A stretch of 64,000 nucleotides of DNA from assembly GCA_029721515.1 (NCBI GenBank), contig CM056563.1, positions 8,208,454 to 8,272,453 of the forward strand. The letters are read 5' to 3'. A program made the position numbers and the translations under genes. Shown in pieces: positions 1-10,735 of this stretch (the stretch's first letter is position 1; every line of letters begins with the position of its first letter). The notes beneath the pieces were generated by a model. The model was not told the DNA's origin. It was given only the letters and a program-made list of their open reading frames with translations, and made no database searches. This DNA is from Synanceia verrucosa. Lineage: Eukaryota; Chordata; Actinopteri; Perciformes; Synanceiidae.

Positions 1-820
1 CAACACACATTTTTTGGAATGCTGACACTTTTACTCTCTTATATAAAATTATGACCCATGCCATAATTCATTTCCTTTGAACCAAAGCAATTTCAGGAGC
101 TGTGAACATGAATGAACTGAAGAAAGCCTATCAGACTCCCTTATCAATGAAAACAAATAGAAGTACCATTATGTGTCATCAAAGCAATAAAACATCCAAT
201 CTTTACATACACTGCACAAAGGCTTCTTACTGTACTTACCGTACAAGAATTTCTAATTAAAATGTCTGGTTACATCACAGTATCTGCCAAGTGGTAAAGC
301 AGGGTGTAGTCAAAACAGTCATATATGAATGAAATCAGCAACTACACAGCACCTTGTTTGATCTCTATGTCTCTGTCATCGGTTTATGCCCGCTGACAAA
401 TAAGTACGGACTTGCAGATGCCTTTCTATTTTGATCATGGTGTATAACCTTGAAGGTGTGGACAGTTATCAAATAATACACAGGCCCCTCGCAAAATCTG
501 ATATCCCCCATGCAGCACAGCTCATACCCATCAGTATGTTAAATGTAAAGAAATTTAATGGAAATTGAAGAAGTTCTGATATTGAGGCACTCGTCCCCCT
601 TTAGCTGTATCTGATTCAAAGTGAACACATCTGAATGGACAGAGAAGGGATTTGTAACATCTGATTAAGTTTCCCCTCTACTGTGTGCAGAATGTGGTGT
701 GCGCCACGTTTCAACTACAACTGACCTGAAACAAAAGTTATATTTCTCTGATTCACTGCTTTGTTCTTACGAACGCCACTTCCTCTAACTCTAATTGTAA
801 TTCCTAATACATTGACTATT
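1..820. other. Intergenic, no gene seen
   Basis: AT-rich single-copy-looking DNA. There is no long open frame, no tRNA-like fold and no obvious tandem repeat. It ends at the (ATCC)n tail of the minus-strand LINE that follows. Confidence 0.5.
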
Positions 821-821
821 A

Positions 822-2765
822 CATCCATCCATCCATTCTCTTCCGCTTATCCAGGATCGGGTCGCAGTGAAACTCAGACTTCCCTCTCCCTGGCCATTTC
901 GTCCAGCTCTTCCGGAGGGATCTCGAGGCGTTCCCAGGCCAGCCGGGAGACATAGTCTCTCCAGCGTGTCCTGGGTCGTCCCCGGGGTCTCCTACCGGTG
1001 GGACGTGCCCGGTACACCTCCCCAGGGAGGCATCCAGGAGGCATCCTTACAAGATGACCGAGCCACCTCATCTGGCTCCTCTCGATGCAGAGGAGCAGTG
1101 GCTCTACTCTGAGCCCATCCCGGATGACTGAGCTTCTCACCCTATCTCTTAGGGAGAGCCCGGACACCCTGCGGAGGAAACTCATTTCAGCCGCTTGTAT
1201 CCGTGATCTTGTTCTTACGGTCACGACCCACAGCTCGTGACTTTAGGTGAGGGTAGGAATGTAGATCGACTGGTAAATTGACAGCTTCGCCTTTTGGCTC
1301 AGCTCTCCCTTCACTATGACGGACCGATACAGAGTCCACATCACTGCAGAAGCTTTAGGAACTCTGGGCAGATCTCATCCACCTGGCCCTGCCACCGAGG
1401 AACTTTTTAACCACCCCAGAGATAGGAGAGCCCGCCTCGGAGTCCCCAGTCTCTGCTTCCTCATAGGAAGGCGTGTCGGTGGAATTGAGGAGGTCTTCGA
1501 AGTATTCTCCCTCTGATTCACAACATCCCGAGTCGAGGTCAGCAGCGCACCATCCCCACTACACACAGTGCTGATGGTGCACTGCTTCCCCCTCCTGAGA
1601 CCCAGGTGGTGGACTAGAATTTCCTCAAAGCCGTCTGGAAGTCATTCTCCATGGCCTCACCAAACTCTTCCCATGCCACAGTTTTTGCCTCAGCAACCAC
1701 CAAAGTTGCATTCCGCTTGGCCAGCCGATACTCGTCAGCTGCCTCCAGAGTCCCACAGGCCACAAAGGCCCAATAGGACACCTTCTTCAGCTTGACACCA
1801 TCCCTTACCGCAGGTGTCCACCAATGGGTTTGGGGATTGCCGCCGCGGCAGGCACACTAACAGAACATCACTTGGGTTCCGGTCGGGGGGGGGAGCGGGA
1901 GCCATTCCCCCCAATCATGCCTCTCCAGGTCTCACTGTCATTGCCCACATGAGCATTGAAGTCCCCCAGCAGAATGAGGGAATCCCCAGAGACTCCAGGG
2001 GACTCCAAAAAGGTTGGATACTCTGAATTGTTGTTTGGTGCATAAGCACACACAACAGTCAGGACCCGTCCCCAGACCCAAAGGCGGAGGGAGGCTACTC
2101 TCTCGTCTACCAGGGTAAACCCCAATGTATAGGCACAGAGCCGCGGGACAACAAGTATGCCCACACCTGCTCAGCGCCTCTCACCGCAGGCAACTCCAGA
2201 GTGGATTAAAGTCCAACCCCTCTCGAGAGGACTGGTACCAGAGCCCAAACTGTGTGTGGAGGTGAGTTGGAACTTCTCAACCTCACACACCAGCTGGGGC
2301 TCCTTCTCTGCCAGAGAGGTGACATTCCACGTCCCTAGAGCTAGCTTCTGTAGCCGAGAAATGGACCACCAAGGTCTCCGCCTTCAGCTGCCACCCAGCT
2401 CACCCACTTGGTCCCTCTCATGGGTGGTGGGCCCATGGGAAGGGTGACCCACGTTGCCTTTTCGGGCTGTGCCCGGCCGGGCCCCATGGGTGTAGGCCTG
2501 GCCACCAGGCGCTCGCCCATGGGCCCCACTTCCAGGCCTGGCTCCAGGGGGGCCCTGGTAATCCCCATCCGGGCAAGGGAAAACATTTGTCCAGGATCTT
2601 TTTCATCATATGGGGGTCTTGAGTCGTGCTTTGTCTGGTCCCTCACTTAGGACCTGTCTGACTTGGGTGACCCTACCAGGGGTATAAAGCCCCCAACAAC
2701 ATAGCTCCTAGGTTCACTGGGACATACAAACCCCTCCACCGCAAAAAGGTGATGACTCAAGCAGA
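822..2765 (-). mobile_element. Internally deleted LINE, Rex1/RTE-like fish family
   Basis: A non-LTR retrotransposon copy read right to left. In element order there is a 5' region (about 2765-2200), an endonuclease piece with the motif LLGDFNAHVGND (frame 2164-1868), a linker (about 1850-1375) and the C-terminal part of the ORF ending in RMPPGCLPGEV and GRRPRGRPRTRW (frame 1224-874). It ends in a GGATGGATGGATG tail at 822-840. At least two internal deletions are visible: one near 1868 inside the endonuclease, and one near 1354 that removes the catalytic core of the reverse transcriptase. Stops occur inside the remaining frames, so it cannot move by itself. The clade name is from memory of similar fish LINEs and is uncertain; that it is a LINE is clear. 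Confidence 0.8.
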
Positions 2766-2914
2766 GGTTGACTATTACAGTCAGTGTTCAAAGCTTATGT
2801 CTGTATTTCCAAAAATATATTATACTGAAAAGAAGATAGTGATCACCAGATATGGGTGGATGTATACCAATATTTCAAAATTTAATTTGGCAATTTAAGG
2901 AACTTATCAGGGGT

Positions 2915-2929
2915 GAAAAGTAGGACTCT
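2915..2929 (+). repeat. Left target-site duplication of the L1 element
   Basis: The sequence gaaaagtaggactct here matches gaaaagtaggcctct at 10332-10346, with ten identical bases, one mismatch and four more identical bases. The right copy follows directly after a poly(A) run, as expected for target-primed reverse transcription. Confidence 0.75.
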
Positions 2930-2964
2930 TGAGATCGCGAGAGTCTGTGAGATTTGCGAGATTC

Positions 2965-2975
2965 AACATGGCGGC
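2965..2975 (+). promoter_or_regulatory. YY1-like site in the LINE 5' UTR
   Basis: The bases aacatggcggc fit the YY1 consensus AANATGGCGGC. The site lies about 35 bases from the element's 5' end, in the sense orientation. In human L1 a YY1 site at the same place sets the start of transcription; that it does so here is inference. Confidence 0.5.
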
Positions 2976-3134
2976 CCCCAGCTGCTAGACTAAGATTTAG
3001 CAAAATACCGTCTTTGCCAACTTATTTCATGCTTTAAGCAGACCAATTAAGTTAGACCGACAACGCTGTACATAGCTTCACTCAAGGTGGAGGATCTTGA
3101 AAATTTCATCGACGACTATTTCTTTCGGTGCGCC

Positions 3135-3887
3135 ATGGAAGACTCCAACACCGAAACTCGCCGGGACAACCCAAACAAGAGGAAGAAAACAGACTCCTCT
3201 ACTGACACACAGGACCTTGAGACCACGGATGTCCAGATAAGCGTCCTCGATTCGATCAATAAAAAGCTTGACATACTTAAGATGCTCCATGATGAGATTA
3301 AGGACCTGAAGGCTAGTCTGGAGTTTACTCACCAGCAGATATCCGACCTGCAGAGGGACAACACCGAGCTCCGCTCCACGCTGACAGCCGTCACGTCAGA
3401 GGTAAATATCCTTAAAAAAGAGAATAAATCTCTGAAGGAAACCGTCCTTGACATACAGACGAGGAGCATGCGGGACAACCTGATCTTCTCAGGGATTCCA
3501 GAATCTACACCGGATGACCCAGAGTCCCTAGTTAAAAACTTCATGGCTTCGGCTCTTAAAATCCCGAAAGAGACTGTGAATAACATCACTTTCCACCGCG
3601 TTCACCGGCTTGGACCCCGAAGAGGAGACCGCCACCGTCCTATCATCTCTAAATTCGAGCACTTTAAACAAAAAGAACTCGTCAAGAGCAAAGGACGGGA
3701 GCTGAAAGGGAAACCATTCGGGATGAATGACCAGTTTCCACGGGAAATTAATGAGAGGCGCAAAGTCCTGTTTCCTATTCTGAAAGAACACAGACAGCGA
3801 GGCAAGCGGACTGCACTTGTGGTGGACAAACTCTACATAGATGGCCAGCTGTTCAGGGAATCCTCCATCACCCCCTGGCTCTTCTAA
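3135..3887 (+). CDS. LINE ORF1 protein, coiled coil plus RRM-like domain
   Basis: An intact frame of 250 codons encoding an L1-type ORF1 RNA-binding protein, a nucleic-acid chaperone that coats the element's RNA. I chose the ATG at 3135 because it sits in a strong GCCATGG context. The same frame runs upstream to a stop near 3048 but has no earlier ATG. The N-terminus is basic and polar. Roughly residues 45-115 form a long heptad coiled coil (leucines and isoleucines in DLQRDNTELRSTLTAV). An RRM-like domain begins at RDNLIFSGIPE, and a basic C-terminal domain follows (FPREINERRKVLFPI). Length is near that of other fish L1/Tx1 ORF1 proteins. This frame, unlike ORF2, has no break. Confidence 0.85.
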   Translation: MEDSNTETRRDNPNKRKKTDSSTDTQDLETTDVQISVLDSINKKLDILKMLHDEIKDLKASLEFTHQQISDLQRDNTELRSTLTAVTSEVNILKKENKSLKETVLDIQTRSMRDNLIFSGIPESTPDDPESLVKNFMASALKIPKETVNNITFHRVHRLGPRRGDRHRPIISKFEHFKQKELVKSKGRELKGKPFGMNDQFPREINERRKVLFPILKEHRQRGKRTALVVDKLYIDGQLFRESSITPWLF

Positions 3888-4376
3888 GGAAAACGATAAG
3901 TAACCACATAAACAAATGGCTCAGATTTCTAAATATATCTCTCGTTAGTTTAAACTATATAGAGAAAGCAATCACATCTCACAAGTTTCAAATGTTTACC
4001 TTTACCAAATGTCACCCCCCACTAGGGATCCCCTTCCTTCTTTTATTCTTTTTTCTTCCCCTCTCTGTGTTAAATCTCCATGTACCCCTCTCCCTCTCTC
4101 TCACACTCACTCCTCCTACCCCCCTCTCACCCTGTGTACCCTCTCTGTTTGTCATGACTTTCTGTGTCACAATGTGTTTGTTGTTAGCTTCACAGGCTTT
4201 ATGGTGCCTTTTTATGATGTATACCATGACTCATTGTATACATCTGTCCCTAACACCTACATGGTCTTTAAGCAACACCTTACACCCCACCATCCTGACA
4301 TTCACAGCTCACAAACCACAACATTCTATTTACATTACACTATCACTAACTCAGTGTCCGAACATCGTCTCTTCTT
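3888..4376 (+). other. LINE inter-ORF spacer
   Basis: A pyrimidine-rich, 489-base stretch between ORF1 and ORF2. The open frames in it are low in complexity and have no family features. ORF2 begins without any overlap with ORF1, so ORF2 translation would depend on reinitiation or an internal entry site; which one cannot be seen. Confidence 0.55.
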
Positions 4377-7300
4377 ATGTCTACGTTAAACTTAGTTTCC
4401 TGGAATGTACATGGCATACGCTCACAGACAAAAAGAATTAAAATCCTGGACTATGTCTCTAAACTAAAAGCAGATATTCTTCTTTTGCAAGAGACACATC
4501 TACTACAATCAGAAGAGAAATCTCTTACAGATTCAAATTATAATATTATATTTTCATCTTGTTATAACAGTAGACAAAGAGGAGTCTCTATTCTAATCCA
4601 CAAGAGAGTCCCGTTTACCTTAAACTGTTTGATAACAGACCCAGAGGGCAGATACATTATTATTCAAGCAACGATTTTTGATAAACAATACACAATTGCC
4701 AATCTGTATGCTCCCAATAGTGATGATCCAGCCTTCTTTCATACAGTTTTCTTTCATTTATCAGACTTAAATGCTACCTCAACTACTATTATTGGAGGTG
4801 ACTTTAACATAGTCTTAAATCCCTCTGTAGACCGATCGAACATGCCAATGCAGACGAAACAATTACAATCAGTCCTACCCATACGGGACTATATGAAAGA
4901 TTTTGGACTAGATGATGTCTGGAGACTCAAAACCCAACAAAAGGGAATATACTTTCTTTTCTGCAGTACACAAGTCATTTTCAAGAATTGACTTTTTTCT
5001 TTCAAATAACTCCATCACACACAAAATTACCACTAGAATTCACCCAATCATCATCAGTGACCATGCACCTATATCCCTCAGTCTGCAAACTGACACTTAC
5101 CGTAAACCTCCTCAGACCTGGCGCTTCAACATATCTCTACTTAAAGATCCTGAATTTGATCAAATGGTAAGGAGAGAGTGGGCAGACTTTCTAGAAAATA
5201 ATGACTTTCCAGATTCATCTCCTTCTTTACTTTGGGAAACCTGGAAGGCCGTAATTAGAGGTAAAATAATATCGTACTCTTCATACAAGAAAAGAAAGGA
5301 ACAACAAATAGAGACAGATATTGAGGAAAAAATTAAACAACTTTCGCAGGATTATGCATTAAATCCAAGCGAACAATTACAATCTGAGTTACACAATGCA
5401 AAGTTATGCCTCGACGACATTTTATCAAAGAAAACAGATTTTTTACTACAACAACTGCGATACAATGATTTCGAGCATAGCAACAAATCAGGCAAATTTC
5501 TTGTAATTTAGTACAACGCAACAGAGAAAAATCTTTTATAACAGCAATACAGGATCCTACTGGCAAATATACTCAATCACCTCAAGAAATCAATCAGATG
5601 TTTTATAGCTATTACCACAAGCTATATTCAGCAACAGTTAACCCCAACAAAGATGATATTCACACATTTCTCAACAATCTAAAGCTGCCTGAACTAACAT
5701 CTGAATGCAGAGACATCTTAGATGCTCCAATGACTATCAGTGAATTACAATGTGCATTAGATAGTATGTCAGCGGGCAAAGCACCTGGTCCGGATGGTTT
5801 CCCTGCTGAATTTCTCAAACATTTCTGGCTAATGCTAGCACCCCTTTTTTCAGAACAGTTATGGAGATTAAAAATAAAGGCTATATAAGCGCTCACATGA
5901 ACACAGCTGCAATAAAGTTATTATTGAAACCAGATAAAGACCCCACGCAGCCTGCTAGCTATCGACCTCTGTCGCTAATCAACTCTGACATCAAAATCAT
6001 ATCTAAAGCACTCGCTTCCAGGTTGGAGAAAATTATCCCGGCTATAATTCACAACGATCAAACAGGATTTATTAAAGGCCGACACTCCACTAACAACTTT
6101 AGAAGGCTTCTAAATCTGATCAATTTGACACAGCGCTGCAATAGAGAAGCGATCGTTATATCACTTGATGCAGAAAAAGCCTTTGACAAAGTTAACTGGT
6201 CCTTTCTCTTCTCTGTACTTCATAAATTTGGTTTCGTGACTCATTTATCCAGTGGGTTTCAACTCTGTATAACTCACCTAAAGCTACTGTCACGACTAAT
6301 GGGATCACTTCACAAAGCTTCACCTTGCAAAGGGGAACTAGACAAGGATGTCCACTCTCTCCCTTACTGTTTGCAATTTTTATCGAACCATTGGCTGCAG
6401 CGGTACGTCAGAACAACAGTATCAAAGGTATCTGCTCTCTGAAGTCTGAACACAAAATTAATCTATACGCTGGATGACATTTTACTTTATTTAGAAAAAC
6501 CAAAAACATCAATGAAGGAAGTATGTAAACTCATCACAACCTTCTCACGCCTATCAGATTACTCCATCAACTGGTCAAAATCAATTATACTGCCATTAAC
6601 AGAGAGCTCATGGAATCCTGCAATCCAAAACACTCATTACTCTTTCCCTACAGGCAACATTAGATATCTGGGCATAAATATTTCCTCCAAACTCTCAGAT
6701 CTTGTCCACTTGAACTTCACACCACTTGTGGACAAAGTGTGTGGTGATCTGAGCCGTTGGAATAACCTTCCTATCTCACTGTTGGGACGAATAGCTACTG
6801 TCAAGATGAAAATATTACCCCAAATCAACTATCTCTTCTCCATGATCCCATTTAAACCCACAACAAAATGGTTCCAAACATTAGATTCAGCTATCGGTAA
6901 ATTCTACTCAAAGAACGCTACAATCAGCCTGGCTACTCTCCAGAAGAATAAGTCTGAAGGTGGACTGGAGGCTCCCAATTTTCTGCATTACTACCTAGCT
7001 AATCAGTTACAATACCTTATCAAGTGGATCCATCCACAGGAAGAATATAACTCCTGGATGGAACTAGAACAGTTAGACTGCAACCATATTAAACTCGCTG
7101 ATCTACCCTTTATCACCTCTATTCTTAAAAATCATTCCTGCTTCAAGAATCCCTTGATCGCCTCCACACTGTCTGCATGGTGGAGAGCCCTTGAAATCAC
7201 AGGTTCACCACTTCAACCCAGTATACTCTCACCAATCTGGTACAACCCAGACTTTGTAAACAATAAAACCCCTCTCTATCTCAGTACATGGGCAGAGAAG

Positions 7301-8158
7301 GGGATCACCCATCTCCATCACCTCCTCCAAGATAACATATTTATGACATACACAGACTTATTCCAAACCTTTGGAATAAGGAATGGAAATTTTCTCCAAT
7401 ACCTGCAGGTAAAGAAAACAATTACAAAGACAATCCCAACACTTCAGTCCACCTCTCAGCCACCTGATTTACAGCCACCTGAATTTATCAAATACATCAC
7501 CAAATTGTTGCCCAAAAATAAGAAAAAACTCTCAAAAATGTATAGTTTCCTCTCAAAGACAGACTCTATACATTTACCAATCCCAAAATGGGAGAAAGAC
7601 TTATCCATGCCCTTAGACCATGATTTTTGGACTCAGATCTGTGGAAACACATTTAGCATGACAAAAAATACTAACCTACAACTGATCCAATTTAAGGTTC
7701 TCCACAGAGCACACGTAACGCGGTATAAAATGTATAAAATGGGTTTCTCACAGTCTGACTTGTGCACCCAATGCACTCAAAAAACTACTGATACTTATTT
7801 TCATGCACTGTGGCTATGTTCTCCTGTATTTCAATTCTGGGCAACAGTAACACAGAAACTCTTTTCTATTTTGGACTGCAGGATCCCACAATCTCCAAAC
7901 TTATGCTTAATTGGCGATTTTACTACAGCGACAGTACCAGTCATTCACCTCCAACCCACGCTTGTAGCTCTCGCCATCGCTAAGAAGACCATCTTGGTTA
8001 ATTGGAAGGATAAGAGAGCAATCAACATTACCCATTGGCTAAACCTCCTCTTTGAGTATATCTCACTTGAGAAAATATCTGCTTCCCGAAAGAACCAATT
8101 GACATCTTTCACAGAAAAATGGTCTCCATTTATTAGAGCTCTCAATATAAATCTATAG
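4377..8158 (+). pseudogene. LINE ORF2, endonuclease and reverse transcriptase, frameshifted
   Basis: The L1-type ORF2 polyprotein gene. The N-terminal APE endonuclease shows SWNVHGI, LLQETH, IGGDFNIV, RIDFFL and ISDHAP, so its known active-site positions are present. The reverse transcriptase shows GKAPGPDGFPAEFLK, YRPLSLINSD and ISLDAEKAFDKVNW (first catalytic Asp). The C-terminal part (6512-8158, 548 codons open) ends with a Cys-X2-Cys-X9-His-X4-Cys zinc-knuckle-like motif (CTQCTQ...FHALWLC). The frame changes near 4935, 5495, 5860, 6236 and at about 6472. The last is an extra G inside the YADD catalytic box (6466-6478). The protein cannot be made in one piece. Start chosen at the ATG that precedes the endonuclease by a few residues. 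Confidence 0.85.
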
Positions 8159-10313
8159 TCTATTCTTGTTTCCCTTTTTTTTTTTTTTTTTTTTTTAAAA
8201 AAAAACAAAAAACAACATTGTCCTACATTTTTTGGCAGAAGAAAAAATCTTCTAAAAATTCATAGTCTGCTCTTGTCTGTTAGCATATGCTGACCCCCCT
8301 CATAAATTTGAGCTGTTCCAGAAAATATTCATTCTCTCTGTGCCTTTGTTCTGATCCCTAACTTGTCTCCTCTTCTCTTATATTGCAGTTGAACAACCAT
8401 CTCTTCATTAAGGAATGATGGATCCAAGGACTCCAAGGCTGGGTGCTGGCACAAGGGGATTACTTTTCCTCTTGTCCCTGGTGTTGCTCTACGATTCTGA
8501 GAGGCCTGCCCGGCTGTGGCCACTCCCCCCGGGGGTGGATGTGTCCGATGTCTCTCCTTTTGGGCCCTATGGCTTCTGGGCCTTCGCTGTTTTCCGGGGT
8601 CCGGGGGGGGGTAGTTGCCCCTATCTCCTCGTGGCGGTCTGGCTGGCTCTGGGGGTGTGGGGTAGGAGGGTGCTTCCCAGTTCCTTTCCTGCCCGCGTCC
8701 CCTCCTCTCTTCTCTCCTGCCTGCCTGCTCCTCCTCCCCCCTCTCCCGTCCCCGGGGTGTCTGGGGGTCCTCGTCGCTGGTGGGGTTGGCTTGGGGGCCG
8801 GGGGCTCTCTTCTGGGGTGGGGGGGGGGGGGTTGGGGGGTGTGGGTGCTCTGGCCCGCACGTGCTCAGGCAATCGCCTGGGCCTGCATATCACCACTGGA
8901 ATTCCAAGCTCAGCTTGCTCGATCCTCGATCCGGGTCCGACGCGTTCCTGGGCTGTGATGGGGCCAAGCCGGATGGGGGCTTGCCTGGGGGGTCCCCTTG
9001 CAGCTATGGTGGGCCCCCTGATGCTGTGGCCTCGGTGGCGGTGCCACGGCAGCTGGGTTTTGGGGGTGTGGCGGCTGGTCAGTATGGTCGGGGGGCTGAT
9101 GGTGGGCTCTTTGCTGGCCGGGGGTTGGGTGAGTGGGTCGGCGCTATGCTTGCTGCCCCTGATTGGTGGATTCGGCCTGCTCGCCCGTGCTCTCGGTTGT
9201 CTCTGTGTGTGGGTGGGGCTCCCTGTCGGATTCATACTGGCGCTGGTCCGTCCCCCCGCTTTTCCCTCTCCCTTTCCCTCCTCGCCCACACTGGCCCCAT
9301 TTTGCGGTTTGCGTTCGGACCCGGCTTCGGTCGCCTTCTGGCTGCCGCCCGGTGATGGCCTGCTGCGTGCGGGCCCGGTGCTCCCTCGCTCTCTCGTCCC
9401 CCCTCCCTCCGGAGGGGAGCACTCGGTTCGCGGGTCTTGCCTCATGGGCGGCGGTGGCCTCCTGTCTCCCCGGGTGTTGGGGTGGCTGGGGGGGTGTGGG
9501 CGGGGGGTGGTGGTTGGGGATGGGGGTGGATGGTGGGGTGGTTGGGGGTGGGTGGGCCCTCGTGTCGCTGGCCCCTTGGACCTGTCCTGGCCTCCTGGGA
9601 GGTGGTGGTTTCTGTCTCCTCCTGGTCGTTGGATCTGCGTGGTTCTCGGTGGCCCGGGTGGCTCTCTGGGTTTGGCATCGACGATGCTCCCACTCCCACG
9701 GGTTGTTGTGGACACCTGGCCGATCTGGCCATGAGGGGTCGTGGTAGACGCTCTGGGCTTCGGTGTTCTACACACATGCATGTTTTATCCAGACCTTATT
9801 AACTCCTCCCGAGTCACATTGATGAGTACTGATGTGTACTGCTAGTATGTGCCAAATCATTCGTCCGACTTCTCACTAAGGTCGTATTTTCTCCACATAC
9901 TTCTTTCATTTGTGTTCTCGGTAGCCTACTCTATACGGTTAGGTCCTCCACTACTCTGGTGTTCAATACTGTTGGGTGTTGGGATGAAGGTGTTAGGAAT
10001 GACACAGTAGCTTACACGTTTTTTTTATTCCAATAGCACTGCCTGTCTGTAAACTTCCCTTTTTGTTTTGTCTTATCTCCCTGTCTGTCATTTATTTCCC
10101 CCTCTTATCACCCAGGTGTAGCACGTCCCTCTCTGGCTTATAACAGGAAATTCCAATAAATAAAGTAAGATTAGATTTCAGGGAGGGCCGGTGATGGTCA
10201 CATACACGCACCAAATATTAATAGCTTTTGCTGCAAGACTAAAATATGCATAATCTCATAAAAGGTCGACACTCTTTTGTGGTGTTGAACAATGAGAACA
10301 ATGCAGACAAAGT
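8159..10313 (+). other. LINE 3' UTR with a 1.3-kb G-rich block
   Basis: After the ORF2 stop comes a T-run/A-run (8168-8206), then from about 8415 to 9740 a very G-rich block with many runs of four to ten G, and then AT-richer DNA. Overlapping long open frames occur on both strands here (439 codons at 8415-9734 plus, 386 codons at 8621-9781 minus). Both are biased to Gly/Trp/Pro or Pro/Arg and look like products of GC skew. Canonical AATAAA signals lie at 10155 and 10159. Confidence 0.7.
10155..10164 (+). terminator. Overlapping AATAAA poly(A) signals of the LINE
   Basis: Two overlapping AATAAA hexamers. They are 150 bases upstream of the poly(A) tail at 10314, too far to direct that cleavage, so they may mark the element's own original end. 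Confidence 0.5.
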
Positions 10314-10331
10314 GAAAAAAAAAAAAAAAAA

Positions 10332-10346
10332 GAAAAGTAGGCCTCT
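10332..10346 (+). repeat. Right target-site duplication of the L1 element
   Basis: Partner of the repeat at 2915-2929; it follows the A-run at 10314-10331 directly. Confidence 0.75.
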
Positions 10347-10639
10347 CTCTATGTATGATTTTACATTTACTATACTAACTTAGGAAAGTGAGTCATGTAT
10401 CAGAAGAGAGAATGATTGTTTCTTTGACCATTTTCTGATTGAGTCAACTGCCCTGTTTTTTTTACCTCAACACTATATGCCGTTGATGGAGCTCCATCTT
10501 TAGTCACAGAGCTAAGGCTACAGCGTAGAACCTTCCTTATCTTTACTATTTAAGGTTGATGGTAACTTTAAAGGTTCATTATAAGCTAGCCAGAGTAATA
10601 ATATAGCAGCAATGTGAAGATAAAGAGTAATAAGCCTGA

Positions 10640-10735
10640 AACTGAGTAGAGAATTAAGTCCCTCTCCCTCGGAGTGTGTTATAATAAGGGCTTCTCCTTG
10701 CTTTGTTGACAAAGCCGGTCTGCGTCCACATTCAA
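10640..10735 (+). repeat. Block homologous to a myosin gene intron
   Basis: About 80 bases (ccctctccctcggagtgtgt ... tgttgacaaagccgg) align with 29738-29826, which lies in the intron before coding exon 37 of the myosin gene. It is either a remnant of the 3' end of a lost upstream myosin copy or a dispersed repeat; the nearby myosin relics favour the first. Confidence 0.5.

Larger units (their letters stand above)
2930..10331 (+). mobile_element. Near full-length L1/Tx1-type LINE, ORF2 inactive
   Basis: A 7.4-kb retrotransposon bounded by a probable target-site duplication. It has a short 5' UTR (about 200 bases) with a YY1-like site, ORF1 (3135-3887), ORF2 (4377-8158), a long G-rich 3' UTR (8159 on) and a poly(A) tail at 10314-10331. 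ORF1 followed by an APE-type endonuclease and reverse transcriptase is the L1 arrangement. ORF2 changes frame about five times, so this copy is dead, but few other stops are present, which suggests a fairly young insertion. The true 3' end of the element may instead be the AATAAATAAA near 10155, with the last 165 bases transduced flank. Confidence 0.85.

Noticed and set aside
4012..4227. Minus-strand frame opposite the LINE spacer
   Set aside because: A shadow of the pyrimidine-rich spacer, Arg/Glu/Gly-rich, without support.
3992..4441. 149-codon frame between ORF1 and ORF2
   Set aside because: Low-complexity Leu/Ser/Thr/Pro translation of a pyrimidine-rich LINE spacer; overlaps the true ORF2 start.
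8415..9734. 439-codon plus-strand frame as a third LINE protein
   Set aside because: Composition is Gly/Trp/Pro/Leu-rich and follows the G-run bias; overlapping frames of similar length occur in other frames and on the other strand, and no domain is visible.
8621..9781. 386-codon minus-strand Pro/Arg-rich frame as a gene
   Set aside because: It is the mirror of the G-rich block; no start context, splice sites or family likeness.
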